DNA of 59,469 nt from Paludibacteraceae bacterium. GTDB taxonomy: Bacteria > Bacteroidota > Bacteroidia > Bacteroidales > Paludibacteraceae. How positions within the stretch are numbered: position 1 is the stretch's first letter; each line of letters starts with the position of its first letter. Of this stretch, positions 7,861 to 17,584 are shown piece after piece. The position numbers were made by a program, and so were the translations under genes. The notes under the pieces were generated by a model. The model worked only from the letters and a program-made list of their open reading frames with translations. It was not told the DNA's origin and searched no databases. Location: positions 1 through 59,469 of the forward strand of contig JAFXPY010000015.1 in assembly GCA_017527495.1 (NCBI GenBank), read 5' to 3'.

Positions 7861-9177
7861 TTAGTCAATCCATTCAAATCCTGTGTAAGGTTGCAAAGCC
7901 GCAGGGATATGTATTCCGCGTTCTGATTGATTATTTTCGAGCAATGCAGCCACTATTCTTGGCAATGCGAGTGCCGAGCCATTGAGAGTATGGCAGAGGT
8001 GCGTTTTTTTGTCCTCAGCGCTACGATAACGACATTTCAGACGATTGGCCTGATAAGAATCAAAATTACTTGTTGAAGACACTTCGAGCCAACGGTGTTG
8101 CGCTTCTGAATAAACCTCAAAATCATAGCACAACGCAGCTGTGAAACTCATATCACCACCACAAAGGCGTAAAATACGATAAGGTAATTCGAGTTTTTTG
8201 AGCAACCCTTCCACATGATCGAGCATCTCTTGATGCGATTGAGCAGAGTGCTCAGGAGTGTCGATTCTAACGATCTCAATCTTAGAGAATTCATGAAGAC
8301 GATTCAGACCGCGCACATCTTTTCCATACGAGCCGGCCTCGCGACGGAAACACTCTGTGTAAGCACAGTTTTTGATTGGCAACTGCGCTTCCTCAAGAAT
8401 TACATCACGATAGAGATTTGTTACCGGCACTTCAGCTGTAGGAATGAGATATAAATCATCTACTTCGCAGTGATACATCTGTCCTTCTTTGTCTGGCAAT
8501 TGACCTGTTCCATAGCCCGAAGCAGCATTTACGACTGTTGGAGGCATGACTTCAGTATAACCTGCTTTGCGTGCTTCATCGAGGAAGAAATTAATCAGTG
8601 CGCGTTGCAATTGGGCTCCTTTGCCAATATACACAGGGAAACCTGCGCCTGATATTTTCACACCAAGGTCAAAATCAATGAGATTATATTTTTTAGCGAG
8701 TTCCCAGTGTGGAAGTTTGGCTTGGTCGTTAACCACATTACCTTGCCATGTGCCTACGGTGTCACCTTCCTTACATTCACCTACATTACTTTTAACCACA
8801 AGGTTGTCTTCAGCTGCTTTTCCTTCAGGAACGATGTCGTATGGTATGTTAGGTATAGTGAGCAAGATGTTGGTTATTGCTTTTTCAGCCTCATCCATCT
8901 GCGCCTCATATTTCTTGATGTCTTCTTTGAGTTGTGCAGTCTGTGCTTTTTGTTTTTCAGCCTCTTCTTTTTTACCTTCCTTCATCAAACCACCTATGCT
9001 TTTGGCTATTTGATTCATTTGAGCAGAAGCATTATCTTTTTGTTGTTGAGCGGCTTTGCGCTCACGATCAAGAGCAATGACTTGATTTATTTTTTGTTCA
9101 GCATCTGCATGATGCTTTTTTGCAAGACCTGCAAGTACGAGCTCGGTCTGTTCGGTTATTTGTTTGAGTGTTAACAT
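7861..9177 (-). CDS. serS: Seryl-tRNA synthetase
   Basis: A 438-residue class II synthetase that charges tRNA-Ser. The N-terminal ~110 residues are the antiparallel coiled-coil arm, rich in Lys, Glu, Gln and Ala, that grips the long variable arm of tRNA-Ser. The catalytic core follows, with TEVMPPTVVNAASGYGTGQLP, PTAEVPVTN, the motif 2 region FRREAGSYGKDVRGLNR and a motif 3 region LNGSALALPRIVAALLEN. Normal length. A TAAATTTG element on the minus strand at 9197-9204 may be its own promoter, as the upstream rpmA gene ends in a terminator. Confidence 0.97.
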   Translation of the reverse strand: MLTLKQITEQTELVLAGLAKKHHADAEQKINQVIALDRERKAAQQQKDNASAQMNQIAKSIGGLMKEGKKEEAEKQKAQTAQLKEDIKKYEAQMDEAEKAITNILLTIPNIPYDIVPEGKAAEDNLVVKSNVGECKEGDTVGTWQGNVVNDQAKLPHWELAKKYNLIDFDLGVKISGAGFPVYIGKGAQLQRALINFFLDEARKAGYTEVMPPTVVNAASGYGTGQLPDKEGQMYHCEVDDLYLIPTAEVPVTNLYRDVILEEAQLPIKNCAYTECFRREAGSYGKDVRGLNRLHEFSKIEIVRIDTPEHSAQSHQEMLDHVEGLLKKLELPYRILRLCGGDMSFTAALCYDFEVYSEAQHRWLEVSSTSNFDSYQANRLKCRYRSAEDKKTHLCHTLNGSALALPRIVAALLENNQSERGIHIPAALQPYTGFEWID

Positions 9178-9244
9178 CGAGGTATTTACTTATTTACAAA
9201 TTTACGATTTACTCATTTACGATTTTACACATTAAAACAAAAAA

Positions 9245-9268
9245 GCGAAAATGCCATGACATTTCCGC
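9245..9268 (-). terminator. Terminator after rpmA
   Basis: On the minus strand GCGGAAATG and CATTTTCGC form a hairpin with one G-T pair, followed by a run of T. The G-T appears as an A-C mismatch on the plus strand, so it favours minus-strand termination after rplU-rpmA. Confidence 0.7.
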
Positions 9269-9286
9269 CTTTTTATTTCGCTTTTC

Positions 9287-9559
9287 TTATTCAGCGGTTT
9301 GCGCTGCTACGGGTTGAATCGAGACATACGATTTGTCGTCCTTGGTTTTCTTGAAGGTTACTATACCATCAACAAGAGCAAACAAAGTATGGTCTTTACC
9401 GATACCCATGTTTTCACCTGGATTGTGGACTGTACCGCGTTGGCGAACGATGATGTTGCCCGCTTTAGCAAATTGTCCACCCCAAATTTTCACTCCGAGT
9501 CGTTTGCTTTCCGACTCACGGCCGTTCTTTGAACTACCGACACCTTTCTTATGTGCCAT
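9287..9559 (-). CDS. rpmA: Ribosomal protein bL27
   Basis: 90 residues, beginning [16 protein letters not shown], the conserved start of bL27, whose N-terminus reaches the peptidyl-transferase centre. [17 protein letters not shown] and the following [18 protein letters not shown] are signature segments. The mature start is at the initiator Met, with no cleavable extension like that of Firmicutes. It follows rplU by 29 bases in one operon. Confidence 0.97.
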   Translation of the reverse strand: MAHKKGVGSSKNGRESESKRLGVKIWGGQFAKAGNIIVRQRGTVHNPGENMGIGKDHTLFALVDGIVTFKKTKDDKSYVSIQPVAAQTAE

Positions 9560-9588
9560 AAATCTTTCGGTTTTTAAGGGTTAAACAA

Positions 9589-9906
9589 TTAAGCAACGAT
9601 GTCTTTTACAATTACTTGTGTGAAGTTTTGACGATGTCCGTTAAGTTTTTTGTAACCTTTGCGGCGTTTCTTGTGGAAAACAAGAACCTTCTCACCACGA
9701 ACAGTGTTGTCTAATACTTCTACTACTACCTTAGCACCTTCAACAACAGGTGCACCTACGGTGATTGCTCCATCGTTGTCTACGAGCAATACTTTGTCAA
9801 ATTCCACTTTAGCACCAACTTCTTGGCCTTCCATACGGTGGATGAACAGCTTCTGGTCTTTCTCAACACGGAATTGCTGTCCTTGCATTTCTACGATTGC
9901 GTACAT
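9589..9906 (-). CDS. rplU: Ribosomal protein bL21
   Basis: 105 residues, with [20 protein letters not shown] at the start and [16 protein letters not shown] near the C-terminus, both typical of bL21, a 50S protein that binds 23S rRNA. First gene of the rplU-rpmA operon, which has a promoter and a foldable leader directly upstream. Confidence 0.97.
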   Translation of the reverse strand: MYAIVEMQGQQFRVEKDQKLFIHRMEGQEVGAKVEFDKVLLVDNDGAITVGAPVVEGAKVVVEVLDNTVRGEKVLVFHKKRRKGYKKLNGHRQNFTQVIVKDIVA

Positions 9907-9937
9907 TTATACAAAATGTTTTATTAATAATTATCGG

Positions 9938-9978
9938 GTAGGCAAGCCGAACTTTTCCGACTATTTGACTGAGCCTAC
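9938..9978 (-). promoter_or_regulatory. Possible structured leader of rplU
   Basis: In the minus-strand transcript GTAGGC and GCCTAC pair (plus-strand 9973-9978 and 9938-9943), and inside them AGTCGG can pair with TTCGGCT using two G-U pairs. The hairpin starts about 15 bases after the promoter element and about 30 before the rplU start codon. Autogenous leaders are known for several ribosomal operons; whether this one binds bL21 is inference. Confidence 0.45.
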
Positions 9979-9993
9979 TTGCGAAAAAGCGTG

Positions 9994-10024
9994 CAAAATT
10001 AACACTTTTATTTGAAACTACAAA
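9994..10024 (-). promoter_or_regulatory. rplU-rpmA promoter
   Basis: On the minus strand TTTG (10021-10024) is followed after 19 bases by TAATTTTG (9994-10001), an exact consensus match. Confidence 0.82.
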
Positions 10025-10103
10025 ATTTTTTTAACGAAAAAAAAAGATTTTAAAACATATATAAACAAAATTAACACAAATATCAATTTCAGACTACAAA
10101 TGC

Positions 10104-12512
10104 TTAATCACTAACGACAATTTTTGTTTCACCCTTCGCTTTATCTATGTATATCATACCCTTTCTTGGGCGAGATATGGGGTAACCTAAAAGGTCATAT
10201 AATCCTCCGTCTTGCCTTTCTTCGTAAATTGTTGGCAAAATAGTTTGCGTATCTGCTTGTTCTATCAATATATCGTCAATATATACAATTTCTTGAGTAA
10301 GAATATTTTTATTAAATACGAAACCGATACTGCTTAATGTGTCTCCTATAAAAGATGCAGGAATATACAAACCAACTTTTCTGAAATCAGCGGATCCTTC
10401 AGAATTATAGCTATATAATTTTTCTCCACTTCGAAATGCCACATATATCATTCCTGTTCCTTTGAAATATGACCTTATTAATAAATCACAAGAAACCGGT
10501 ATTTTTAGTTCCGCAATTTGATATTCCAATGCGGTTTGCCCCACTCCATCTATTGTTATCTTTGCTGAATACATGCCTGAATTAGCCTCTTCATCTGTTA
10601 TCTCTGCCTTCACTTGCTGAATATTACTTTTAAGCATTATCTTATTATTATAGAAACACGGATCTACAGGAAACACTCCTACACTCTGTGCTATATTGTT
10701 GACATAATTATATTTCGTTTCACGCATTTCAAAACTATTGCGATACTTAACTTTATCCGGGGAATAAGGAACCTGTACACTATCAAAAAATGGCTTATCA
10801 TACTTTAGTCTTGAAGATATATCGCTCGTCAAACGCAGATAGAAATCAGACGAGCACCAAATTCCATCAGCACTATTAGTAAGGAACCACGCATTAGAAG
10901 GAATTTCCGTATGGTCAGTAGCTGCATTTAGAAGCGCAGTCCCTTCATCGTATTCATCAAACATGGCAAAATAGACTTGCTTAATATTCAACGAACTTAA
11001 AAATTTAACTTGTTGCCACAAGAATTCGCCTCCACGACGCGGAATTTGATTGGGTACACCATTATTCCACAATGACCAACTGAAACCGGCAAATACCACA
11101 GGGAGATATTGCATACCATATTGCTTGCAATATAATAAATCTTCCTCAATAAGTTTATGAAACGAAGCATATTGTTCTGGCGAGTCAAATCGTCCTACCA
11201 TCCATGGAGAAATCATATCATAGTGTTTATACACCTCTTCAAAGCTCTCTCTATCGGCTGGGTTGGCTTGCGTTGGACCTTTGGCATCATTTTTATTTTC
11301 GCGCCAATAAGTGGGCACACCTCCTATAACATAACATCCACGCTGCTTGAAAAACTCTACCAATTCTATAGTTTCCTGAACCGTTCCTGGATGATTACCG
11401 ATGAAGCCCGTTCCCCATATCTCAACAATAGGTTTATCCTTCATTGTAGCGTACGAAGCCGATTGAACAAGTTGATTATTCTGCTCAATATTATATACCC
11501 AATCGAATTTAATAATTTCTGCCCATTGCGACTCAAGACCGGTAGAACTAATATCGTAGCACACATAAAAAATGCGTTTTGTTCGTTCCGCAGATTGTTT
11601 TATAAGATTGAGTGTAGATTTATCAGAATGTGTTATCGTCTTCAACGAAGGACTGATAAATCTCTGCACCGCAACTCCATCAATATCATATTTCTCCATT
11701 AAATCAAAATGAGCCGATACAACATTTTCTGTATTCGAGGGAAAAAGAAGTGCCGGTTGTCCGTTTCCCATGTCAGAAAATCCGGTTTGCTCCAAAACTG
11801 AATCTGCATAGATAGTTATGTCTGGATAATAATCAAAACTGCAATTGCCTTTTTGTGGCCAACGGCTACCATCCTGCGACATATTTCCAGAGCTCCAATG
11901 TTGCCAATTATCGTTCTTCCCTCCTACACCAAACCATGCTTGATAGCCTGCGACTGATTTATTGTTCATGTCAGAATAATCACTTGGCTGCTTATCTACA
12001 ATCGGTTCTATAGTAGGTTCTAACACTCCTTCGTATAATTCTATTCGGCTAATATAATTATTCTCGTTTATTCTAAAATCAGCATTCTGATTTTGAGCAT
12101 TCCTCAACGACACATTTCGAAGGGCAATTGTCGCTGTTGTCCAACATTGAGAACCTGCCTTATCTACTATTGCATCTGAATAGTTGTTTGTGGTACTATT
12201 ATATTGGAATTTAAGTTGACCAATGCCATTGTCAAAATAAGTCATTTTAATAACAATGTCGTGATTATCAGGCAATATAACAGCTTCATCAACATCAAAA
12301 TAGGCATATTTACTATACGGAATGTATATACATAACTTACCATCAACCTGCGTTTGAATGGTGTAAGGTTCGTCATTGGGGTCAGACGAGGAAACAAGAG
12401 AAATGAATTTAGTGTTTTGCTGATTGTCAAAATTGATTTCTCCTATATACTTTAGCGCATTAGCATATATTGCAATCCAAAGCAATACAAATATATAAAT
12501 TGTCTTTTTCAT
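10104..12512 (-). CDS. Secreted glycoside hydrolase 71/99-like protein
   Basis: 802 residues with an N-terminal signal peptide (about 1-19). The central part (about 185-560) has AGYQAWFGVGG, then YDIDGVAVQRFIS, KPIVEIWGTGFIG, YGMQYLPVVFAGFSW and FAMFDEYDEGTA, a pattern I associate with GH71/GH99-like TIM-barrel proteins of Bacteroidetes acting on alpha-linked glycans. The N-terminal ~170 residues look like a beta-sandwich module. The C-terminal YDLLGYPISRPRKGMIYI resembles the short C-terminal tail seen on many secreted Bacteroidales proteins. The substrate is unknown. The start codon lies 8 bases beyond a terminator hairpin, so expression probably needs read-through from rpoD. Confidence 0.6.
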   Translation of the reverse strand: MKKTIYIFVLLWIAIYANALKYIGEINFDNQQNTKFISLVSSSDPNDEPYTIQTQVDGKLCIYIPYSKYAYFDVDEAVILPDNHDIVIKMTYFDNGIGQLKFQYNSTTNNYSDAIVDKAGSQCWTTATIALRNVSLRNAQNQNADFRINENNYISRIELYEGVLEPTIEPIVDKQPSDYSDMNNKSVAGYQAWFGVGGKNDNWQHWSSGNMSQDGSRWPQKGNCSFDYYPDITIYADSVLEQTGFSDMGNGQPALLFPSNTENVVSAHFDLMEKYDIDGVAVQRFISPSLKTITHSDKSTLNLIKQSAERTKRIFYVCYDISSTGLESQWAEIIKFDWVYNIEQNNQLVQSASYATMKDKPIVEIWGTGFIGNHPGTVQETIELVEFFKQRGCYVIGGVPTYWRENKNDAKGPTQANPADRESFEEVYKHYDMISPWMVGRFDSPEQYASFHKLIEEDLLYCKQYGMQYLPVVFAGFSWSLWNNGVPNQIPRRGGEFLWQQVKFLSSLNIKQVYFAMFDEYDEGTALLNAATDHTEIPSNAWFLTNSADGIWCSSDFYLRLTSDISSRLKYDKPFFDSVQVPYSPDKVKYRNSFEMRETKYNYVNNIAQSVGVFPVDPCFYNNKIMLKSNIQQVKAEITDEEANSGMYSAKITIDGVGQTALEYQIAELKIPVSCDLLIRSYFKGTGMIYVAFRSGEKLYSYNSEGSADFRKVGLYIPASFIGDTLSSIGFVFNKNILTQEIVYIDDILIEQADTQTILPTIYEERQDGGLYDLLGYPISRPRKGMIYIDKAKGETKIVVSD

Positions 12513-12520
12513 AACGAAAA

Positions 12521-12545
12521 AGCGACTAACCTTTTGTTAGTCGCT
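12521..12545. terminator. Terminator/attenuator between rpoD and the GH71/99-like gene
   Basis: AGCGACTAAC (12521-12530) and GTTAGTCGCT (12536-12545) form a perfect 10-bp stem with a 5-base loop. On the minus strand TTTTT follows the stem, as in a Rho-independent terminator for rpoD, and the next ATG lies just after it. Confidence 0.85.
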
Positions 12546-12559
12546 CTAAAAAACTTTTT

Positions 12560-13423
12560 TTATAAATATTGTTTCAAATTTTTACGGCAACGCTCGTCGT
12601 TACGTAAATGACGAAGTGCTTTTTCTTTTATCTGACGAACGCGCTCGCGAGTAAGACCAAACTCATGACCTATCTCTTCAAGGTTCATCTCTTTACAGCC
12701 TATTCCAAAGAACTTGCGCAAGATATCTGCCTCACGCTCCGGCAATGTGGATAGAGCACGATCAGTATCTATGGCCAACGACTCATCTATCAATCGACGA
12801 TCGGAGTTAGGGGTGTCATTGTTTGGCATTACGTCAATCAAACTATTGTCCTCATCTTCTGCAAAAGGAGCATCAAACGACACTTGCCTACCCTGCATCT
12901 TGATCATCTCGCTCACTTTCTCAACCGGCAAATCCAACTGGGCTGCCAACTCTTCCGGCGATGGTTTGCGCTCAAACTCTTGTTCGAAACGATTGATAGC
13001 CTTGCTGATTTTGTTGATAGTACCAACCTGATTGAGCGGCAAACGAACTATACGGCTCTGCTCTGCAAGAGATTGAAGTATCTGTTGGCGAATCCACCAC
13101 ACTGCATAACTAATGAATTTGAAACCTCGTTTCTCATCAAATTTCTCAGCAGCTTTAATTAACCCAATGTTTCCCTCATTGATTAGGTCAGGCAAAGTAA
13201 GTCCTTGGTTTAGATATTGTTTTGCAACAGAAACGACAAAACGCAGATTTGAACGAACCAATTCATCACGGGCTTTCATGTCGCCTTGTTGTATGCGCTG
13301 CGCTAATTCAACCTCTTTCTCTGCAGAGATAAGCTCAATTCGACCTATATCTTGCAAATACTTGTCGAGCGCAACACCTTCACCTCGATTAGTAATCGAA
13401 GTAGTTATTTTTAGTTGTCTCAT
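12560..13423 (-). CDS. rpoD: Primary sigma factor (RpoD/SigA family)
   Basis: 287 residues. Region 1.2 ([22 protein letters not shown]), region 2 ([20 protein letters not shown], then [18 protein letters not shown] and [15 protein letters not shown]), region 3 and region 4 ([27 protein letters not shown]) are complete. Region 1.1 is absent, as is usual for the Bacteroidetes housekeeping sigma factor, which recognises the TTTG/TAnnTTTG promoters found throughout this window. Directs RNA polymerase to housekeeping promoters. Own promoter upstream. Confidence 0.95.
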   Translation of the reverse strand: MRQLKITTSITNRGEGVALDKYLQDIGRIELISAEKEVELAQRIQQGDMKARDELVRSNLRFVVSVAKQYLNQGLTLPDLINEGNIGLIKAAEKFDEKRGFKFISYAVWWIRQQILQSLAEQSRIVRLPLNQVGTINKISKAINRFEQEFERKPSPEELAAQLDLPVEKVSEMIKMQGRQVSFDAPFAEDEDNSLIDVMPNNDTPNSDRRLIDESLAIDTDRALSTLPEREADILRKFFGIGCKEMNLEEIGHEFGLTRERVRQIKEKALRHLRNDERCRKNLKQYL

Positions 13424-13471
13424 ATATTGTTGTTAGTTAATAAATGCTATTACCGCAAAATAATCAAGTTG

Positions 13472-13502
13472 CAAAATTAATACTATTTTTCTACTCTGCA
13501 AA
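13472..13502 (-). promoter_or_regulatory. rpoD promoter
   Basis: Minus strand: TTTG (13499-13502), 19 bases, TAATTTTG (13472-13479); exact consensus and spacing. Confidence 0.82.
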
Positions 13503-13538
13503 TTATTTAACGTTTTTTAAGTTTTACCCGCAATCCCT

Positions 13539-14684
13539 TTAAGATTTGGGAGCTTGCAATTCCATTTGGGTTGATTGTGTCTGACCATTTCTGATATACC
13601 TTACTTCTATAATATCTCCCGGGCGGTGTTGTCCGACAGCTTCTTGAAGTTGTGCTGTCCCGTCAATCGTTTTACCGTCTATTGCAGTAATCACGTCGCC
13701 AACTTGTAAGCCAGCCTTTGCTGCTGCACTATTTGAAATTACATTAGCCACGAAAACGCCCTGCATAGTTGTGAGATGCATTCGTTGTTTCAGGTCGCTT
13801 GTTATATCCATTATCTGCACACCCATTAAACCTCGTTGCACAGTCCCATAAAGTTTCAGATCGCTAACCACCTTATTAACAATGGCTGCCGGCACGGCAA
13901 AAGAATAGCCTGAATATGAACCAGTTTGCGACGCTATGGCAGTGTTAATTCCGACCAATTCGCCTCTCGTATTGACGAGCGCACCGCCACTATTGCCAGG
14001 ATTGACTGCCGCATCAGTTTGAATAAAAGATTCAATTTTCATGTCGGCATTGATGATGTTTATGTTCCTCGCCTTTGCGCTTACAATACCTGCTGTAACT
14101 GTACTTGTCAGATTAAACGGATTACCAATTGCCAACACCCATTCTCCAACCTGAAGACTATCCGAATTGCCAAAATTGAGATATGGAAGATCATTCTCGT
14201 CGATTTTCAACAAAGCGATATCCGTGTTCGGGTCTGTACCAACAAGAGTAGCGAGATAAGTTCTTTTATCGTTCAAAACCACTTGTATTTGGCGAGCCTT
14301 GTCTATAACATGATTGTTAGTAACAATATAGCCATCGTTAGAAATAATCACCCCCGAACCACTTGCTTGCGTCATACGTGTTTCCGGTTGCATTGGGCGA
14401 CCAAAAAAGAAGTCAATCAATGGGTCGGAATTATATTGTTGCGATTGATATGTCGTTTTCACGTGGACAACAGCATTTACCGACATCTCTGCCGCGGCAG
14501 TAAAATCAAGATTGGTGCCATTGTTGATCACCTTCACTTCTTTGCGATTAACAATTGTTTGTTCGTGCTGTTCTTCTGTTTGTGGCTCTGAAGACTGCTG
14601 TTTCTTGAGATAAAACAGCATCAACGAACAACTAACGACAACAGAAAGGGCTATAAGACATAGATTTTTCAAAAAGTTTTTCAT
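13539..14684 (-). CDS. HtrA/Deg-family periplasmic serine protease
   Basis: 381 residues from the ATG at 14684, which directly precedes the signal-anchor (MKNFLKNLCLIALSVVVSCS); an ATG 21 bases upstream is also in frame. Chymotrypsin-like domain with the catalytic triad visible: His in NNHVI (about 125), Asp in NTDIALLKI (about 155), Ser in GNSGGAL (about 232). A single PDZ domain follows (about 278-375, GLMGVQIMDI...AKAGLQVGDVITAIDGK). Such proteases degrade or refold damaged envelope proteins. One PDZ makes it closer to DegS in layout, but the domain sequence alone does not settle the subtype. Confidence 0.92.
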   Translation of the reverse strand: MKNFLKNLCLIALSVVVSCSLMLFYLKKQQSSEPQTEEQHEQTIVNRKEVKVINNGTNLDFTAAAEMSVNAVVHVKTTYQSQQYNSDPLIDFFFGRPMQPETRMTQASGSGVIISNDGYIVTNNHVIDKARQIQVVLNDKRTYLATLVGTDPNTDIALLKIDENDLPYLNFGNSDSLQVGEWVLAIGNPFNLTSTVTAGIVSAKARNINIINADMKIESFIQTDAAVNPGNSGGALVNTRGELVGINTAIASQTGSYSGYSFAVPAAIVNKVVSDLKLYGTVQRGLMGVQIMDITSDLKQRMHLTTMQGVFVANVISNSAAAKAGLQVGDVITAIDGKTIDGTAQLQEAVGQHRPGDIIEVRYIRNGQTQSTQMELQAPKS

Positions 14685-14808
14685 AACAATCAAAGCATTA
14701 TTCACAAAAATGATTAGTGTGTTTTTTTATTTTTGGTAACATAAAGTATGCCAGAAAGACATAAAAGACAAAAATATGTCAAAATTTCATGAAAATGCTA
14801 AAAAAAAA

Positions 14809-14840
14809 TTTTGTTATGTGCAAAAGTTGTAGTAATTTTG
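14809..14840 (+). promoter_or_regulatory. tRNA-Arg promoter
   Basis: TTTTG (14809-14813), 19 bases, TAATTTTG (14833-14840). Starts transcription about 55 bases before the mature tRNA. Confidence 0.75.
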
Positions 14841-14901
14841 CAGTCGCATGTGTCATAATGAAGTTGTTTAAGCTTTTATGAAACAATGCTTATATTATGA
14901 T

Positions 14902-14975
14902 GGTTTGGTAGCTCAGCTGGATAGAGCAACAGCCTTCTAAGCTGTGGGTCGCGGGTTCGAATCCCGCCCGAATCA
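14902..14975 (+). tRNA. tRNA-Arg (anticodon TCT)
   Basis: Cloverleaf is complete: acceptor GGTTTGG with CCGAATC (two G-U pairs), D-arm GCTC/GAGC, anticodon stem ACAGC/GCTGT with loop CTTCTAA (anticodon TCT at 14936-14938), T-arm GCGGG-TTCGAAT-CCCGC and discriminator A. CCA is not encoded. Reads AGA (and AGG by wobble). Confidence 0.95.
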
Positions 14976-14984
14976 CAAAGAACA

Positions 14985-15014
14985 AAAGGTAGCTAACGAT
15001 CGTTAACTACCTTT
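14985..15014. terminator. Terminator after tRNA-Arg
   Basis: AAAGGTAG and CTACCTTT with an internal TAACGA/TCGTTA pair form a 14-bp near-perfect palindrome just past the tRNA. Confidence 0.75.
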
Positions 15015-15100
15015 GTTACTATAATCACTGCATGCGTAAAAACTCATTATACATAACACTTGAACATAAACATTGACAACAAGATTATCTCAACGACAAA

Positions 15101-15134
15101 AAAAAGAGATTAGCCTTTCGCTTAATCTCTTTTT
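15101..15134. terminator. Terminator after tRNA-Met
   Basis: AAAAAGAGATTA (15101-15112) and TAATCTCTTTTT (15123-15134) form a 12-bp stem. It lies 3 bases past the 3' end of the minus-strand tRNA-Met and ends its transcript. Confidence 0.8.
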
Positions 15135-15137
15135 CGG

Positions 15138-15211
15138 TAGCGCGGCCCAGGATTGAACTGGGGACCTCATGATTATGAATCATGCGCTCTAACCAGCTGA
15201 GCTACCGCGCC
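15138..15211 (-). tRNA. tRNA-Met (anticodon CAT), elongator type
   Basis: Minus-strand cloverleaf: acceptor GGCGCGG with CCGCGCT, D-arm GCTC/GAGC, anticodon stem CATGA/TCATG with loop TTCATAA, T-arm CCCAG-TTCAATC-CTGGG, discriminator A. The first base pair is G-U, and the three consecutive G-C pairs of initiator tRNAs are missing from the anticodon stem, so it is not the initiator. A tRNA-Ile with lysidine at C34 has the same CAT anticodon gene sequence and cannot be fully excluded. Confidence 0.9.
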
Positions 15212-15301
15212 ATCATTATTAACCTTTAAAACTTTTAATTATGAAAACGGTTGCAAAGGTAATACTTTTTTTTCAATTGACAAAATTTTTTGAAAATTTG
15301 T

Positions 15302-16771
15302 TTATTCATTTAGTGTCCATTCAAAGCCATCCTTTGTGTCTTTGATTGTAAATCCAAGCGCTGTAAGTTCATTTCTTATCTTGTCAGACGTTGCCCAATC
15401 TTTGTTCTTTTTTGCCTCAAGACGAATATTGAGCAATAGATCAACTGCTTTCGAATAAGCTTCGCTATTGCCTTCTTGCTCTTGTTCCGTCTGCAGGCCT
15501 AAAAGTTCTTCTACAAACAAATGCCACACATCTTTGAGCTCTTCAAGGTCGGCCGAATTAATTGTGGCATTTCCATCGTGAATGCTATTTATTGCTTTGG
15601 CTGAATCAAAGAGGTGAGATATAACTATCGGACTATTTAAGTCGTCACTCATTGCCTCCTCACATTTTTCTCTAAGACCGGCAACTTCAACTGTCGTTTG
15701 TTCAGCGGGAACAAGTTTTTGCAGTCGTTGATATGCTTCGAGCAGACGATTTAGTCCTTTTTCGGCTGCTTCAAGTGCTTCACTTGAGAAATCAACTGTT
15801 GAACGGTAGTGAGCTTGCAGAATAAAGAATCTTATCACCATAGGCGAGAAGGCTTTTGTAAGCAAGGGGTGCGTTCCGTCAAAAAATTGTCGGAGTGTAA
15901 TGAAGTTGTTATATGATTTCCCCATCTTCTTACCTTCGATAGTTATCATATTGTTATGCATCCAATAATGTACAGTATCGTGCCCAAGAGCTGCACACGA
16001 CTGAGCGATTTCACATTCATGATGAGGAAACATCAAATCAAGTCCTCCGCCATGTATATCGAATTGTTCGCCGAGGTATTTTGTCCCCATTGTAGAACAT
16101 TCGAGGTGCCATCCCGGATAACCCTCCGACCATGGACTTGGCCAGTGCATAATATGCTCAGGAGTAGCTTTTTTCCATAAGGCAAAATCCATAGAGTTAT
16201 GTTTTTCCGACTGTCCATCAAGTTCTCGTGTATTGGCATAGAGCTCATCTATATTACGACCTGAAAGCTTGCCATAATGAAAATCATGGTTGTACTTTTC
16301 TATATCAAAATATACAGAGCCTTCGCTTATATATGCATAACCTGCATCAAGGATCTTTTTTATAAATTCAATTTGTTCAATTATATGTCCTGACGCATGT
16401 GGCTCTATAGATGGGGGAAGGACATTGAGTCGTTGCATATCGGCATGATAACGATTGACGTAATACTGCACTACTTCCATCGGCTCGAGCTGCTCAAGTC
16501 TTGCTTTTTTAACTATTTTATCTTCTCCTTCATCGGCATCATGCTCGAGGTGGCCGACATCAGTTATGTTGCGCACATAGCGAACTTTATAGCCTATATG
16601 TTGTAAATAACGATATAGAAGATCAAATGTAATTGCAGGTCTTGCATGTCCTAAATGTGCATCTCCATAGACGGTTGGTCCGCAAACATATAGTCCCACA
16701 TGACCTTCTTGAATTGGTCGGAACAATTCTTTCTGACGACTCAGCGTATTGTAGATATATAGTTGTTGCAT
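15302..16771 (-). CDS. cysS: Cysteinyl-tRNA synthetase
   Basis: 489-residue class I synthetase. Visible: [16 protein letters not shown] (HIGH motif as HLGH), zinc ligands including Cys in the CGPTVY and ECSTMG segments and the HHECE motif, and the KMSKS loop as KMGKSYNN. The C-terminal anticodon-binding part is complete ([20 protein letters not shown]). Charges tRNA-Cys. Twelve bases separate its start codon from the stop of the upstream TerB-DnaJ gene, so the two are likely co-transcribed. Confidence 0.97.
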   Translation of the reverse strand: MQQLYIYNTLSRQKELFRPIQEGHVGLYVCGPTVYGDAHLGHARPAITFDLLYRYLQHIGYKVRYVRNITDVGHLEHDADEGEDKIVKKARLEQLEPMEVVQYYVNRYHADMQRLNVLPPSIEPHASGHIIEQIEFIKKILDAGYAYISEGSVYFDIEKYNHDFHYGKLSGRNIDELYANTRELDGQSEKHNSMDFALWKKATPEHIMHWPSPWSEGYPGWHLECSTMGTKYLGEQFDIHGGGLDLMFPHHECEIAQSCAALGHDTVHYWMHNNMITIEGKKMGKSYNNFITLRQFFDGTHPLLTKAFSPMVIRFFILQAHYRSTVDFSSEALEAAEKGLNRLLEAYQRLQKLVPAEQTTVEVAGLREKCEEAMSDDLNSPIVISHLFDSAKAINSIHDGNATINSADLEELKDVWHLFVEELLGLQTEQEQEGNSEAYSKAVDLLLNIRLEAKKNKDWATSDKIRNELTALGFTIKDTKDGFEWTLNE

Positions 16772-16783
16772 AATTATTATGTT

Positions 16784-17560
16784 TTAATTCATTCCTCGTT
16801 GTTTTTTGATTTCTTCATATGCTTCATTTATGGCTCTGAATTTCTCTGTCGCAGCCTGCTTTACTTCTTCACCTGCGCTTGCCACCTTGTCTGGATGGTA
16901 TTTCATTGCCATTCTGCGATAAGCTCGTTTAACTTCCTCATCCGTAACTGATGGTTCGATTTCGAGTGCTTTATATGCCCAATCCGGGTCTTTGCCTTTT
17001 CTATAAAGCGACATTAAAGATATGAGGTCGCTATCGGCCAATTTGAAACATACGGCTATACGAACTATTATCTGCTCTTCGGAGTGTGTTATTTCACCAT
17101 CGGCATGAGCGATATCAAGAAGTAAGTGTATGATTTCAAGTCTAACGGAATAGTTTACATTTTGCCCAATCTGTCGTGCTACGGCGATAACATCGATATC
17201 TTGTTCAAGTATGTGTTTGAGCATTTGAAGAGCAACTTTTGCATCGTCTTCTCCATAGTTTCTCACGAGAAAGCTTTTGACAACATCTAACTCAGAACGT
17301 TTGACGTGTCCGTCAGCCTTCATAACACAAGCAATAAGCACAAGCAATGCCGCTCTGAAATCATTGACTGAAGACGTTTTATAAGAAGTTGAATCACTTG
17401 TTCCGGTTCTACTCTCGTCAGAATCAATAGGAACATGATAATCACTTGAATCGGTTGCATTGCTAAATGCTCTACCAATTGCATATCCGATTATAGCTCC
17501 TAACGGTCCGCCAAGAGCCCACCCTAAACCCGTTAGTATTGCTTTCGCAAAAAATCCCAT
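16784..17560 (-). CDS. TerB-DnaJ (DjlA-like) co-chaperone
   Basis: 258 residues from the ATG at 17560. An upstream in-frame ATG at 17605 falls inside a terminator hairpin and is less likely. An N-terminal hydrophobic glycine-rich segment (GWALGGPLGAIIGYAIGRAF) suits membrane anchoring, as in DjlA. The middle (about 60-170) is an acidic TerB-like helical domain, and the C-terminal ~65 residues are a J domain with the HPD motif (MKYHPDK) that stimulates DnaK ATPase. Probably a membrane-bound DnaK partner in envelope stress. Confidence 0.85.
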   Translation of the reverse strand: MGFFAKAILTGLGWALGGPLGAIIGYAIGRAFSNATDSSDYHVPIDSDESRTGTSDSTSYKTSSVNDFRAALLVLIACVMKADGHVKRSELDVVKSFLVRNYGEDDAKVALQMLKHILEQDIDVIAVARQIGQNVNYSVRLEIIHLLLDIAHADGEITHSEEQIIVRIAVCFKLADSDLISLMSLYRKGKDPDWAYKALEIEPSVTDEEVKRAYRRMAMKYHPDKVASAGEEVKQAATEKFRAINEAYEEIKKQRGMN

Positions 17561-17584
17561 ACTGAATGTCTTTTGAATAAGAAA

